Shown in pieces: positions 8,795-19,463 of a stretch of DNA of 64,000 nt. How positions within the stretch are numbered: the first letter of the stretch is position 1; every line of letters starts with the position of its first letter. The notes below the pieces were generated by a model. It searched no databases. It was not told where the DNA came from and saw nothing but the letters and a program-made list of their open reading frames with translations. The translations under genes and the position numbers were made by a program. Location: positions 517,589 to 581,588 of the forward strand of contig OZ025685.1 of the NCBI GenBank assembly GCA_964019335.1. Direction: 5' to 3'. Source of the stretch: Diplonema japonicum (lineage: Eukaryota; Euglenozoa; Diplonemea; Diplonemida; Diplonemidae).

Positions 8795-11770
8795 ATGGAT
8801 CTCCACTTCTGTGAAGATACGGATTCAGAGCTCGGCACCGTGCGTGAGCTGAAAGCAGCCGAAGAATCGCGCGACACTGCGGCGAGCCTTTATGACTTAA
8901 AAATCACCGTGCGACAGGAAGATGCAAAAGAAGCGTCCAGCAGTGAAGCAAAGGTGGAGGAACCAGAAGCAAAGGTGGAGGAGCCACAGGAGAAAGCAGA
9001 ACCAGTGTCGAGCCCATACTTGCGGCGGCGGCGACCCTCTGTGGATAAGGAACGGAGCAAGAGGCTTGGTGGTCTGGTGAATGTGATGGTAAAGGCTTCG
9101 AAACACGAGAAGATGACGAAAGGGCTGAACGACACGCTGACCATTGTACGCCTTAAGCTAGACACTGCTAGACAGCGCCTTGCGGAGCTAGGAGGTGATG
9201 AAGAGAGTGATGAACGGGAAGCTTTACTCACCGAAGTCGAAGAAGACCAGAAGAAGGAGGCCGAGCTTGTAGCAGAGCTAGAAGGAGTGCGGCGGAAGTA
9301 CTCCCTGACGGATGAAGAACGCAGGACGCTGAAGAGACAGGTAATGTGCAAGCAGGACCGGAATGCCGAGGAAGCACGAAACCGCATGCAAGAGGTACGC
9401 GCAAAAGAGGCTGTGAAGTTCGCGGTGCGGAAGGAAATGGAGCACAACACCGAAGTTTCAGCAAAACAAAAGATGAAGCTCATTGAACAGCACGAGAAAG
9501 AACGCCAAGACGATATTACTGCGCTTCGCATGCAGCTGTCCGAGTTAAAGATACGGATAGGCGACTACGAGAGCAAGTCCACCATACTCGAGGGTGACCC
9601 TGATGCTCAGTACGAGCTGCGGGAGGTACGTGCCTCCGTGATCGCCTGCAACTATGAAGCCGAGCAGGTGCGGCAGAAACTTGAAGAAGTCGATGCCAAG
9701 TGGAAAGAGCTCGTGCCCGTGTTAACCCCTGAAGAGGAAAGGGCATGGCGGGGGCTCCAAGCAAGACAGCAGGAACGTGCAAAGAAACTCGAACAAGACG
9801 CAGAAGCCAAAAGGTTCCACAGCGCTAAAGAAGATGCGAAGAAAATGAAGTCCAGCTCTTCGGCCAAAAAACGAAGGGCAACCCTCGACGGTACGAGGAC
9901 GGGGCTAAAGACGAAGTTGGAGTTTCGAAAGCAAATTGACAGCCATTTCGAACACACAAGGAACACGCTGAAGAACCGCAGGGACGAGATGAACGATGCA
10001 CTAGATGCTCTTAAGGCAGCCAGTGAAGTGGCCATGGCGGAGGAGAAAGCAAGTATCGTGGAGGACAGTATCCAGTTGTGGAACGAAATAAATAGTATTG
10101 AAGAAGAGCTCGAGGAGCTGTCCAAGAAGCATGCTGAAGACTCTCAGTTAGCGCAGCTCAATGCGGCCGAGAGGGCCGAGCAGCGTGCACAGCGTGCGTT
10201 GACGCACAAGACTTCGACTTCGAGTGCTGTCGCTCCAGAAGAAAAAGAAGCCCCCCTCTCACCCACGACACCTCATTCACCAATGTTGGGAAAGGATGGC
10301 TTTGACCCTGAGTCTTTTCTGGTGAAACTCAGAGGTTTAAGGAGGAGGAGCTCTGAGGACGTGTCACAACCCCTGCCGCTTCCCGAGGATATAAAACGTA
10401 GGTCATCTGCACAGTTGTCGGCAGCAAAGTTTGTAGGGAAGCTTCGTGCGGCACTGCTCAACAAGGAGAAGCCTGAGGAGCCACTTAAGGAACCTTTGAT
10501 GGACGCGACGCTGGTGTACCCTGTGGGCTCTTTCAACACGGCACTGCTGCAGCGGACACGGATCCGCTCACGTGCGATCAGCTCTTTGCATGAGTCGACT
10601 ATCTGCGTCCTCGTCGTGTGTAGTGCCGCCGTGCATCATGGCATCAAGGTAGAGCGGCCCCGCCTAACAGTGGACACGACCAGCGCCGTCTTTGAAAGGG
10701 ACGAAACAGCATCTGTTACGAGCGAGTTGCAGCCTTCTGTTGACAGTGACCGAGAGGCAGAGAAGGCGGAAACAATTCCGATAGAGTTGGAGATACCACG
10801 ATTTGCCAAAATGACCAGCATGAGGTGGTGCAGCAAAACCTCGGCAAGTGGAGTGTGTGCAGCCCTCTGTCTTGTGAGCATCGTTACTTCTACCGAAGTG
10901 GAGTGTGAGTTACTCACAACTGAGTTTTGTAGCCCAGTACTGTCGTCTTCCACAGTGAGCCTTGTCGTTCCGCTAACGTACCCAACACTACCAGGGCAGG
11001 ATGCGCTCCAGTCCTTTATTAATGCTTCCATTGACCCTCCGCCAGACCTCGTGGCGACACCCCCTTCTCCTGTCGATACTTTCTTTCATGCGCGGCCTGA
11101 GAAACAGCCAATTCCGAAGTGGCTAAGCAAAGGAAAAAGGTCGCAGATCGAGATGTTCGAAGGGACGGCACCTCCTTTTTGGAAGAAGACGTGGAGGCTG
11201 ACATATGGAGTTGCGCAGAACAGGAAGATGAGGAAGCCGTCAGGGCTCGTAAAGAAGCTGCGAGAAATGCGCGAGGTCGATGAACTGAAAAGCACGTTGC
11301 GAAGTAGAAAAAAGAAAAAACCACGACCGGAAATACCAAATAAAATGGAAAGAGACAAGAATGCACCTGTGGAGACTGTCGTAGATTTGCCTCACGGGAA
11401 CAGGCTGAGATTGAGGATAACACCGCAGAAGCCTTGCCATAGGTGGGAGCCTGCGACTTCCCTTTGCCTTTCATGGGTCGCGAACGAGGTAGAGGTGCTG
11501 CCTGTCGTTACGAGCCTAAGATTAGATGCTCACATGCTGTCCACCACGCCTCCTCTGGAGCACAACTACCTGGCTCTCCCACACGACCCCTCTCTGGTGC
11601 ACCGTATCATGGAAGTAGCCAAGCTGTCTTCAACAGTCTTGCAAGGCGATTGGCCTACGTGCTCCCCCCCTCACTCAGATTCAACAAAGCCTGTTAAGAA
11701 GAAAGCGCCCACAAAAGGCAGTCGGCCGCCCGCAGCTGCAATCTACGCTGTCAAGTTCCACCGATATTAA
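8795..11770 (+). CDS. Large coiled-coil protein
   Basis: The 991-aa protein starts at the first in-frame ATG (MDLHFCEDTDS). A different-frame ATG at 8781 would give only a 23-codon upstream ORF. Residues about 35-470 are a long charged helix with Glu/Lys/Arg heptads, including a short duplication of AKVEEPE/Q near residues 53-67. The second half is less regular. It has Thr/Ser/Val-rich stretches and basic motifs such as RSRKKKKPRP, and ends in a Lys/Pro tail. There are no catalytic motifs. Size and helix content fit a cytoskeletal, basal-body or axonemal component, but no named family could be assigned. Confidence 0.82.
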   Translation: MDLHFCEDTDSELGTVRELKAAEESRDTAASLYDLKITVRQEDAKEASSSEAKVEEPEAKVEEPQEKAEPVSSPYLRRRRPSVDKERSKRLGGLVNVMVKASKHEKMTKGLNDTLTIVRLKLDTARQRLAELGGDEESDEREALLTEVEEDQKKEAELVAELEGVRRKYSLTDEERRTLKRQVMCKQDRNAEEARNRMQEVRAKEAVKFAVRKEMEHNTEVSAKQKMKLIEQHEKERQDDITALRMQLSELKIRIGDYESKSTILEGDPDAQYELREVRASVIACNYEAEQVRQKLEEVDAKWKELVPVLTPEEERAWRGLQARQQERAKKLEQDAEAKRFHSAKEDAKKMKSSSSAKKRRATLDGTRTGLKTKLEFRKQIDSHFEHTRNTLKNRRDEMNDALDALKAASEVAMAEEKASIVEDSIQLWNEINSIEEELEELSKKHAEDSQLAQLNAAERAEQRAQRALTHKTSTSSAVAPEEKEAPLSPTTPHSPMLGKDGFDPESFLVKLRGLRRRSSEDVSQPLPLPEDIKRRSSAQLSAAKFVGKLRAALLNKEKPEEPLKEPLMDATLVYPVGSFNTALLQRTRIRSRAISSLHESTICVLVVCSAAVHHGIKVERPRLTVDTTSAVFERDETASVTSELQPSVDSDREAEKAETIPIELEIPRFAKMTSMRWCSKTSASGVCAALCLVSIVTSTEVECELLTTEFCSPVLSSSTVSLVVPLTYPTLPGQDALQSFINASIDPPPDLVATPPSPVDTFFHARPEKQPIPKWLSKGKRSQIEMFEGTAPPFWKKTWRLTYGVAQNRKMRKPSGLVKKLREMREVDELKSTLRSRKKKKPRPEIPNKMERDKNAPVETVVDLPHGNRLRLRITPQKPCHRWEPATSLCLSWVANEVEVLPVVTSLRLDAHMLSTTPPLEHNYLALPHDPSLVHRIMEVAKLSSTVLQGDWPTCSPPHSDSTKPVKKKAPTKGSRPPAAAIYAVKFHRY

Positions 11771-11909
11771 TTACTCATTCTTTTTTTCTTTGTGTTCGTG
11801 ATCCGAGCAGTCTTAATTGTGTGTTCATAACTCTTCTTCCCTCCTTGACCCTCGACACTCTTGGAAGTATGCGTTTGGAGGTTTCCTCTTGCAAACAACC
11901 TGCCTAGGC

Positions 11910-14900
11910 ATGGGTGAACATGGCTGTGTACCGAAACTACCGAAGAGTTTCGCACGGAAGCCTTCCGAAGGTGTGGTGCGAGTGGTGGACGAAGTAGTGA
12001 AGGTACTGCAGAATGGGAAAGAGGAAAAGCTGAAAACGGGTAATGGGAAAGTAAGAGGCTATGAAGACAAGATAGACCTTGACCAGCTCAGGCTGCTGAA
12101 GACGCTCTTTGACGTGGAAGTAGATGACGGCGAGCGGGTGCTTGACCAGGATGAGTTTGTAGAGGCATTCGGTTCTGTTCTCGGCGGCACCATGGAAGAA
12201 AGTGTGCTGCGGGAGTGGTTCATGTGTGTTGATGCCAACGCCAATGGTGCCATCGACTGGGACGAGTTCAGCACCTACATCCTGCTGGAGGCACAACAGC
12301 GCATCCTGAAGGACACCGTGCAAGCAGAGTACGTAGCACAGAACCACCCGTCAGCGAAGAACAAAGACGATCACCACTCCGACATGATCAGTCTCATGCT
12401 CGTCCACCCCAGAAATTCGAAGTACTACTCCTTCAGCAGGGATGGCACTGTCAAAGTGTGGAAATCACACAATCTTGAGCACGAGAGGGTTCTCTACAAC
12501 GGTGGTAGCTGGATCACGGACGCGTGCTTCTTACGAGGTGCACATAGGTTGCTGCTGTGCTCTGCCGACAGGCGGTTGTGTGTTATCGATTCGAACACCG
12601 GCGAACTGCTTCGTGCGTTTGCAGGGAGGAAGCACGTTCGGCAAGATGTGCGAGAGTCAATGTGCTTGCGGCCGCTGAATGACAAAAGGAAGTACGGTGT
12701 GTCTCTTGACATGGAAAAGTCCTGGGGGGATGGCGGGACCATGGGCAGCAGGTTGCGCCTCGAGCAGTGCGGCAACCAGACCTTCACGGAGTTCCGTGTA
12801 CAAATGGAGCAGTCGCAGCGCGAGAGGATAAAGAAGAAGCGTGTGGATGTCACCACGCTGAAGGACCTCACTGAAGCACCAACCGCACTTGAATATTTCA
12901 CATCGGAGTCGGGCCAAGACAGCGTGCTGCTGGGCCTCAGGGATGGGATGATGCAGCTGTACCACATTAGCAGTGCCCTCTCTGGGATGCGTAACGTACT
13001 GCACGTTGCCTACCGCTACGAAGGTCACTACACGAAGAACTCTTCTGACACGGCAATTAGCAAGATCAAGCTGTCACAATACCTGCAAGGTGCCATTACA
13101 GGCTCGTGGGACGGCATGATCAAGATCACAAACCTTGAGACGGGGCACTTGGTGCGTGACTTCCACGGTCACGAGAAGTCTGTCTTCTCACTGGACTGGT
13201 CGGAGTCTCTGAAGATCATCGCAACTTGCGGCACGGAGCGCAACGTGCTTATTTGGAACCCGTTCATCAAGAAGCCTGTGTTCAGCCTGCAAGGGCATGC
13301 CTCGTCGCTGCTCAACGTGTCTTTCAACGAAGACGATCACCAGATCATCACGCTCAGCTCAGACCGGTGCATGAAGATATGGGACGTGCGCACATTCAGA
13401 TGCATGCAGACCATGTTCGACAACACACAGTGCCTACCCGAGAACAGGCATGTTGCTTTAGCCTACGACCCTCTGCGGCATACGATCATTACAGGCACTA
13501 CGTACCCCACCGTGTGGCCAATGCGAAAGATATCGGCACGGTTCCCTGCCTCGTACATGGGGCATTCGAAGACCCCGATAGCGTGCTTGCTATCGCACTT
13601 CAGCCACTTCGTGACTGCCGACCAGGAGATGGTGATGGTGTGGGACATCGCCACGGGGAAGCGTGTCTTTGCTTACAACGCGTCGCGCATCACACCAGAC
13701 TGCACGTCGAGGCTGTCAAGTTTCGTTTTTGACGATACTGGCAGACGGTTGCTGACGGGATCGCACGGTGGGGAGGTTGTCATGTGGAACTACCTCAACG
13801 GGCAGCCTTTAAACACATACAACGCACGGGACAACACACCCACGCACGACATTGTGGAGGTGATGCACATTTGCAACGAGATTAAAATAGAAGAAAAGTA
13901 CGTTGTGTCCGTGCGGGGTTCGACGCTGCAGATATACATCGATGATGTGAAGTACAACATCAAGCAGGAGAGCGAGTACATTGCCCCGTGCGAGGTGCTG
14001 TGCATAACGAAGATCAAAAAGTACATGGCGTTGGGGCTGGAAGACGGGACAATACTTCTGTTCAATCCACAGACGGCCTCCATAGAGGGGTTACCACTCT
14101 GCCACACCACATCCCTGATGGACCAAAAGCTTAAGGAAAGATTGATTGCAATGCAGCGACCCGGAAAGCACCGCGTGGAGTGCTTTGCCACAGTGCCCTC
14201 ACTTTGCAAGGATCTGCTGGTGTCCAGTGCATCTGATGGGTACATCGAATTTTGGGACACACGGACAAGGAGGCTGTTGGGAGTCTACAAGTCTGAAACA
14301 GATCGCCGCAGCAGGCAAGTGTCGCAAATCACGAGGATATGTAAAGACACCGAGCCTGTGATCAGCAAGATGGCTACGGATAAGCATAACAAGATGCTCA
14401 TCATGGGCAGCGATGACGGGACCATAGTGATCGTTGACCTGACGGGCATTGGTCAGGAGCGCGACTTTGACGCAGTGGGGATGTCGTTAATGTTCCAAGC
14501 ACACCAGGATGCGATCACAGCCCTGTCGTGGTCGGAGGAACACCGCGTGATTTTATCTGCATCAACAGACTGTTCTGTCAAACTGCACACGAAAGACGGC
14601 AAGTACATAGGCTGGCTCGGCATGCACAAGTGGGACGTCGCCGACCCCAAGACATGGCAGGACGAGCCCCACAATGACGTGGTGCGGTACAATCCCATTA
14701 AGTTGAACGGCACAATACAATGGGCTTCAACGGTGGTCGCTGTTGACGAGAAGAAGAGTTCCACATTCTGCGACCGGTTGTCAGTCGCACATGTCGCCGT
14801 TCCCGCCAAGAAGACAAGGATCAGGCAAGGCTCGCAGTATGTCGGGTGCCTATCAGCATCTTCTGCCAAGGAGATACCTGTGCTGAACTTCGGGGGCCTA

Positions 14901-15653
14901 CTATCAGGGAGGAGTATACCAACCGCACGGGAGTGGAACACTCCAAAAGCTACAACTGCATCTTCGTTGACAGCCCGGCGATCGCCAAGGGAGAGCGTGG
15001 CAGAGTCCAGCGTGCTTCGGGAAACAGGGTCGAGGGGGCCGGACCCGAGGGATCATATCATGCATTCTGCTTTTGAGGAGAAGCTAGTATACGAGGCGCC
15101 GCTTTCCAAGAAAAGGTCAAAAAAGAACCTCGCAAAGGATCTGAAAGTCGAGGACACGAAGGAAAACATTCATGAACCGCCACAAGAGTCCTTGCTGCCG
15201 AGCGTCTCTGAGCTCTCGGTGGAGAAAAGTGACGGCCAATGTCAGGGTGACACCAAGAACGGTTTAACATTGGCGCAGCTCGATCAGAAGATAGCTAAGC
15301 ACCACAGTGTGAACGGCAAGCGTGAGGATTATGTGGAACTCAACCAGCCTTCATTCTCAATACGGCGCCCCCACCGTGCCTTCACCTCGGGCGGTGTCTG
15401 GGGGAACCTGCCATGCCTCTCCCCGCGTTCCACACGACCGCCTCCTTCCATCAGCAACGCCGTCACATCGCCCAAGCCTGACACCAAGAAGTGGCGGTCA
15501 TGCAGGGTCTGCAAAGAATGGGAACGCAAAGAGGAGAAAAAAGAGCGGATGCGGATGAAGGGGCCCGCTGCAGGAAGCGAGATGACAGGGCACACGATCA
15601 TTAAGTGGACATCGAACGACGTTCACAAGCTCCACAAGGACCCTATCTGCTAG
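11910..15653 (+). CDS. EF-hand and WD40-repeat axonemal protein, CFAP337/WDR49/WDR64-like
   Basis: The start ATG (MGEHGCVPKLP) lies three bases after a cctag acceptor; the product is 1247 aa. Residues about 60-125 hold two EF-hands. The first is degenerate; the second has a full calcium loop, DANANGAIDWDE, from residue 108. From about 160 to 940 there are many WD40 units, with endings such as DGTVKVW, ERNVLIW, DRCMKIWD, MVMVWD and GGEVVMW. The last 300 residues are polar and probably disordered. EF-hands followed by a double WD40 propeller is the architecture of the WDR49/WDR64 (CFAP337) family of ciliary proteins. A role in a calcium-responsive axonemal complex is the likely function, by family knowledge. 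Confidence 0.85.
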   Translation: MGEHGCVPKLPKSFARKPSEGVVRVVDEVVKVLQNGKEEKLKTGNGKVRGYEDKIDLDQLRLLKTLFDVEVDDGERVLDQDEFVEAFGSVLGGTMEESVLREWFMCVDANANGAIDWDEFSTYILLEAQQRILKDTVQAEYVAQNHPSAKNKDDHHSDMISLMLVHPRNSKYYSFSRDGTVKVWKSHNLEHERVLYNGGSWITDACFLRGAHRLLLCSADRRLCVIDSNTGELLRAFAGRKHVRQDVRESMCLRPLNDKRKYGVSLDMEKSWGDGGTMGSRLRLEQCGNQTFTEFRVQMEQSQRERIKKKRVDVTTLKDLTEAPTALEYFTSESGQDSVLLGLRDGMMQLYHISSALSGMRNVLHVAYRYEGHYTKNSSDTAISKIKLSQYLQGAITGSWDGMIKITNLETGHLVRDFHGHEKSVFSLDWSESLKIIATCGTERNVLIWNPFIKKPVFSLQGHASSLLNVSFNEDDHQIITLSSDRCMKIWDVRTFRCMQTMFDNTQCLPENRHVALAYDPLRHTIITGTTYPTVWPMRKISARFPASYMGHSKTPIACLLSHFSHFVTADQEMVMVWDIATGKRVFAYNASRITPDCTSRLSSFVFDDTGRRLLTGSHGGEVVMWNYLNGQPLNTYNARDNTPTHDIVEVMHICNEIKIEEKYVVSVRGSTLQIYIDDVKYNIKQESEYIAPCEVLCITKIKKYMALGLEDGTILLFNPQTASIEGLPLCHTTSLMDQKLKERLIAMQRPGKHRVECFATVPSLCKDLLVSSASDGYIEFWDTRTRRLLGVYKSETDRRSRQVSQITRICKDTEPVISKMATDKHNKMLIMGSDDGTIVIVDLTGIGQERDFDAVGMSLMFQAHQDAITALSWSEEHRVILSASTDCSVKLHTKDGKYIGWLGMHKWDVADPKTWQDEPHNDVVRYNPIKLNGTIQWASTVVAVDEKKSSTFCDRLSVAHVAVPAKKTRIRQGSQYVGCLSASSAKEIPVLNFGGLLSGRSIPTAREWNTPKATTASSLTARRSPRESVAESSVLRETGSRGPDPRDHIMHSAFEEKLVYEAPLSKKRSKKNLAKDLKVEDTKENIHEPPQESLLPSVSELSVEKSDGQCQGDTKNGLTLAQLDQKIAKHHSVNGKREDYVELNQPSFSIRRPHRAFTSGGVWGNLPCLSPRSTRPPPSISNAVTSPKPDTKKWRSCRVCKEWERKEEKKERMRMKGPAAGSEMTGHTIIKWTSNDVHKLHKDPIC

Positions 15654-15749
15654 CTGTTTACACATGCTAGCTGCGTCTTTGTTCTTCCAGCATTTGTTTC
15701 TTCCCATACTGCTGCTTCCGCACTTATCTCTTTCTCACCCACCACAGCA

Positions 15750-16742
15750 ATGTATGCTAGCAAACCAGCGTCCAAGATAGTAGCATGGTCGGCGCTGTTC
15801 TGGTGCGTGTGGGTGGTGTACAACTTCCGAAGTGGTGCGAAACATGGCATCCAGCTCCTCGCGGACAATACAGAGTTCGTTCCCTTTAAATCTGTACCCC
15901 TTCCCAAGGGGTTGGAGAAGCGGTTATGTGACGCATTTGGGGACGAGCGGTGCTCGGAGCTGAAGGAAAAGGGGATGTGGCCCCCGCTGGACGCGGACTA
16001 CAACATGGCGAAGCCGAGCCATCTGCTCTGGAACACGAGCGGTGACCGCGTTCTAGGTTATGTTGTGCCCGAGCGTGCGAAGGAGATGGGCATCGCGCAC
16101 ATAACAGTCTCGCACGCCCCGAGAGTGGAGTATTTCCCGACATTTTTCACCGGCGAAGAAGCTGACAGGTTGAAAGCGTTGGCAATGCCGGACCTGCGAC
16201 CTTCTGGCGTAGGTGCCGGTAAGAGCTCCAAGCCTGGGGCGAAGGGCGGACGGACATCTGAAGGAGTACGTCTCGACAGGGGCGACACCTTCGTGCGGGA
16301 GATGGAAAAGCGAATTGCACGCGTGTCAAACTTTTCAGGCGCCATCGCAGAGCGCCTTTACGTACTGAGGTACAAAGAAGGCCAGTACTACCACCAGCAT
16401 GTAGACGCGGGGGACCATGTCCCACGGGGCGCCACCTTCTTCGCCTGGCTGGAGGACCTCCCCCCGCCTGCTACAGGGGGGTGGACCTCATGGCCCCTCG
16501 CCAACAAGGTCACGAATAAGAAGCGTCCAAAGATTTCGTTAGAATGCTCGACAGGACTGCGCGCAAGGCCCGTCAAGGGCGCTGCCGTACTGTTCTACGA
16601 CATGACACCTGACGGCGCCATAGACCCCCACTCCCTCCATGCGGGATGTCCTCCTGTGAATGGTGTGAAATGGGCAGTCACGAAATGGCTCCAAATAAAA
16701 CCTCCCAAAAAACATAAACACAACAAAAGCCATGGCACATAG
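15750..16742 (+). CDS. Membrane-anchored prolyl 4-hydroxylase-like 2OG-Fe(II) oxygenase
   Basis: The 330-aa protein has an N-terminal membrane anchor (residues about 9-24, VAWSALFWCVWVVYNF) and a P4H-type double-stranded beta-helix domain from about 120 to 317. Visible iron ligands are H217 and D219 (YYHQHVDAGD) and H297 (DPHSLHAGCP); K307 in the GVKW motif would bind 2-oxoglutarate. These match the alpha subunit of eukaryotic prolyl 4-hydroxylases that act on secretory-pathway proteins. A short signal-anchor at this position suggests a type II orientation with the catalytic domain in the ER or Golgi lumen. The basic His/Lys tail is unusual. The start lies three bases after a strong ctttctcacccaccacag acceptor. 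Confidence 0.9.
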   Translation: MYASKPASKIVAWSALFWCVWVVYNFRSGAKHGIQLLADNTEFVPFKSVPLPKGLEKRLCDAFGDERCSELKEKGMWPPLDADYNMAKPSHLLWNTSGDRVLGYVVPERAKEMGIAHITVSHAPRVEYFPTFFTGEEADRLKALAMPDLRPSGVGAGKSSKPGAKGGRTSEGVRLDRGDTFVREMEKRIARVSNFSGAIAERLYVLRYKEGQYYHQHVDAGDHVPRGATFFAWLEDLPPPATGGWTSWPLANKVTNKKRPKISLECSTGLRARPVKGAAVLFYDMTPDGAIDPHSLHAGCPPVNGVKWAVTKWLQIKPPKKHKHNKSHGT

Positions 16743-17099
16743 TGACATGGGCATTTTTTTTTTTTTTATTTCTCAAAATAAAATATTTTTTAACGCCTCT
16801 TATCTCTAAAGTGTTAACCGCGGGCTTGAGGGACAGGGAATCTTCGGAAGGGCGTGAATTTACAATGCCCTGCAGGAGAAGAAACACTCAAAAGAAACCA
16901 GCATGTTACGATGGGGGTGTCCCCCGGACACTTTGGAGTTATGAGAGCGTTTTTTTTTTTGTAATACGTATGCAATATTCAACAACAGAATTATACAGCA
17001 AAAGAAAAATGAAAATAAATCAATTCCTCCCTCCTCCTCCTCCTCCTCCTCCTCCTCCTCCTCCTCCTCCTCCTCCTCCTCCTCCTCCTCCTCCTCCTC

Positions 17100-17130
<31 letters not shown>

Positions 17131-17819
17131 TCTTTAACCAACAGCCTATGTTAAAATGGGTCTGTTTTCGCTATTTTTCTTTTATCCAACCCACTTTTTT
17201 TTTCTTTTTTTTTTTCTTCCCTGTAACTTGAGAAGGGTCCCAGGTTAAGTCAGGTTGAAAGAGAAAAAAAAAAAAAAAAACAATAAAGTGGAGGGAAAAA
17301 GAAATGTAAAGAATGAACAACAAAAAAAAAAAAGAAAACAAGAGAGGGTGAAGCCTCTCGAACAGAAAAAAAAACAGAGAAGAAGAAAAAAAAGAAATTC
17401 CAACCCCAACGATTTATGTACACTGCAAACCTAAATAGGTTTCTCAATGCATAATTATTGGGCTGGAAAGGGGGGGGGAAAAAAAGAGAAAAAAAAGATA
17501 CGTGTGTTTCTCCCGTGCTGCAATGCAATCCATTGCCGCTGACCACCCCTCGGGTTAGAACTTAAGCTCTGTCCACAAGGATGTAAACAACATAACGGTG
17601 ACAGAACGACTAGCAGGCGAGCACGTGTGGTGTGGATCGTTGTCAAAACAACAATCTTTCCACAGCATAGGATGATTCCCTTTTTAATTTTTTTTTGTTT
17701 TTGTTTCGGTTCCTCTTCGTTTGTTCTATTTCAATTTTTTTTTTTTTTTTATTTTTCTCTTCTTTTCTTTTTCCACTGGGAAAAAAAAAAAAAAAAGGAG
17801 GGAAAAAAGAAATAAGGGG

Positions 17820-17853
<34 letters not shown>

Positions 17854-17855
17854 CC
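16743..17855. other. Low-complexity intergenic spacer
   Basis: No gene is supported here. The spacer holds T and A runs, a CTC microsatellite (17028-17123), G-rich and A-rich stretches, and an uninterrupted A run of about 30 immediately before the next start codon. Confidence 0.7.
17028..17123. repeat. (CTC)n microsatellite, about 31 units
   Basis: This is a nearly perfect trinucleotide tract of about 95 bases, all pyrimidine on the + strand. It generates spurious poly-Pro and poly-Glu open frames. In a genome that seems to use pyrimidine tracts to direct splicing it could act as a very strong polypyrimidine signal, but there is no gene start within 700 bases. Confidence 0.95.
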
Positions 17856-18433
17856 ATGAGCACGCAACGAAGCGTGCTAGGGCTGCAGATGAGGTGTGTC
17901 TCGAAATGGACGAACACCCCATTTAAATATGACAAGGCTCCCGAGACAGTAGTTTACAAGTCAGGGCCCGATGCAGGTGCGGTGATGGACGATTTTAAAA
18001 ATGGAGCAGTTAACAGGTTTAAAGACACAGTTTTCGGTACTGATGATAAGTATGTAAAAAGAAAAAAGAAGTTTTTTTTTTTAAAAACCACCACAGTTTG
18101 CGCGTGCAAAAAGCAAAGGAAGATTACGTTATACAGGAGCTAGAGAGGCATGAGATCATGCACGCCTCATTGGTTGACCAACATCCCAGACACATGGTCT
18201 TGTCGCAGGTCAGCCTCTGGTACTGGCCAGCAATGGTGGTGGCGTTGGCGATGGCTTACAGCAGCATGGAGTTCCTCATCAACCCCCAGGTGCTGCTTAA
18301 AATACAAAAGGAAGAAGGGGAAAAATTCGAGGCGGTGGCGGACAAAATGGAAACGTTCAAAATCGACGGCGTGGTGGAGAAGATACAAACCATCGAGGAG
18401 GAGCTCAGACGCAGGGGCGTGAAGAATGTGTAG
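17856..18433 (+). CDS. Small single-pass membrane protein, two exons
   Basis: Two frames join cleanly across a 47-base intron (18050-18096, GTATGT...CCACCACAG), giving 176 aa from exons 17856-18049 and 18097-18433. The intron is A/T-rich with its own T run. The N-terminus (MSTQRSVLGLQMRC) is Arg-bearing and lacks acidic residues, as in many mitochondrial proteins. One membrane segment lies at about residues 104-126 (SLWYWPAMVVALAMAYSSMEFL), followed by an amphipathic helical tail with EELRRRG near the end. Size and layout fit a small inner-membrane or other organelle subunit, but no family was recognised. The ATG follows a run of about 30 A, which is an odd 5' leader. Confidence 0.75.
18050..18096 (+). 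other. Spliceosomal mini-intron, 47 bases
   Basis: Donor GTATGT, acceptor CCACCACAG. It joins codon ...GAT GAT AA|T TTG. Without removal the first frame runs into a Lys/Phe-rich tail encoded by A and T runs. Confidence 0.8.
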
Positions 18434-18566
18434 CTTCCTCCCCCCCTTTTTTTTTCTTTTTTCTTCTTCAATTTCTACTTCAGTCATGTGAGGGGGGAAA
18501 CGTGTTTTATTTTTTTCTTTGTAAAAAAAAAGAAAGCCGCAAACCCATTCAGAACAAAAGCAAGCA

Positions 18567-19463
18567 ATGTACGTTCCAAAACAACATGTGCTGCGGCTTG
18601 CCGACCCTCCATGTGTGCCCCTTTCAAAGGACCTGACCCGTATTGCGTACTACAACTGCGACCCTGTGCTCTGCAAGGAGCTAGCGGCAATCGTGAGGGA
18701 AGTGTTCGAGCTAGACAAAGACTACGACTTGAGCAAGCTGCACGAAACGGATCTGGGAAAGAAGGAAGTTGCGAGGAGGGGGCGTCCCGAGCGAACAGGC
18801 CGGCTCACACGCTTCAACAAGGAATGGTACAACGTCATGAAGCCCGGCGTTGGGAAGATGGACAAGAGCAACGAATTGAGAAAAAGGTTCCAAACGGCAT
18901 ACCAGCAGCTCATCAGGGAACTGGTAGCCGACGCCATAGGCGAAGACGATGAGGTCATTTTTCAAATGTGGCCGACCTTCAGAGTGCATCTCCCTGGAAC
19001 GGATAAAGGCGTCGGAAGGCGGCACAGAGACTACGACTACCTTCACCCACCTACAGAACTTAACTTCTGGCTCCCCATCGGTTGTCAGGTGTATGACACA
19101 AACTCCCTTTATGCGGAGTCCGAGCCGTGCAAAGGGGACTACACCCCGTTCACCACAGAACCTAACCAAATGGTGCGTTTTTACGGGTCCTTATGCGACC
19201 ACTTCACCCTCCCCAACACCACCCCGCACACACGGGTTTCCATCGATTTCCGCGTCATCCGAAAGCAAGACTACACCCCAGAGGCCGCGGGGCCCCAATC
19301 ACAGTTTATCATCGGCCGCCATTACAGCAGCCTTAAGCTCTCTGATCCGCTTGAGACAGGCGTCAGCCTCGTCGCCAAGACAAAAGGGGAGCCTGCTGAG
19401 ATCGACGCGCAGTCGTCGGACGATGACGACTCCACAGTGGGAGTGGAGGTCACGTGGGATTAG
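18567..19463 (+). CDS. StrG-like Fe(II)/2-oxoglutarate-type oxygenase
   Basis: This 298-aa protein carries a double-stranded beta-helix signature. It has HRDYDY (H153, D155), a conserved-looking NFWLPI strand with NSLYAESEP, the distal histidine H212 in CDHFTLPN, and Arg in TRVSIDFRV (about 224), which would bind the co-substrate carboxylate. This pattern resembles the family containing the streptomycin-cluster protein StrG, found sporadically in bacteria, phages and protists; the comparison is from memory of the motifs. The last 40 residues are acidic (SSDDDDS) and probably disordered. There is no signal peptide, so a cytosolic role is likely. The substrate is unknown. The start is the first ATG after a T-rich tract. 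Confidence 0.6.
   Translation: MYVPKQHVLRLADPPCVPLSKDLTRIAYYNCDPVLCKELAAIVREVFELDKDYDLSKLHETDLGKKEVARRGRPERTGRLTRFNKEWYNVMKPGVGKMDKSNELRKRFQTAYQQLIRELVADAIGEDDEVIFQMWPTFRVHLPGTDKGVGRRHRDYDYLHPPTELNFWLPIGCQVYDTNSLYAESEPCKGDYTPFTTEPNQMVRFYGSLCDHFTLPNTTPHTRVSIDFRVIRKQDYTPEAAGPQSQFIIGRHYSSLKLSDPLETGVSLVAKTKGEPAEIDAQSSDDDDSTVGVEVTWD

Noticed and set aside
8890-10125. Minus-strand Ser/Arg-rich frames of 157-213 codons
   Set aside because: Shadows of the coiled-coil gene; Glu/Lys codons read backwards give Ser/Phe/Leu.
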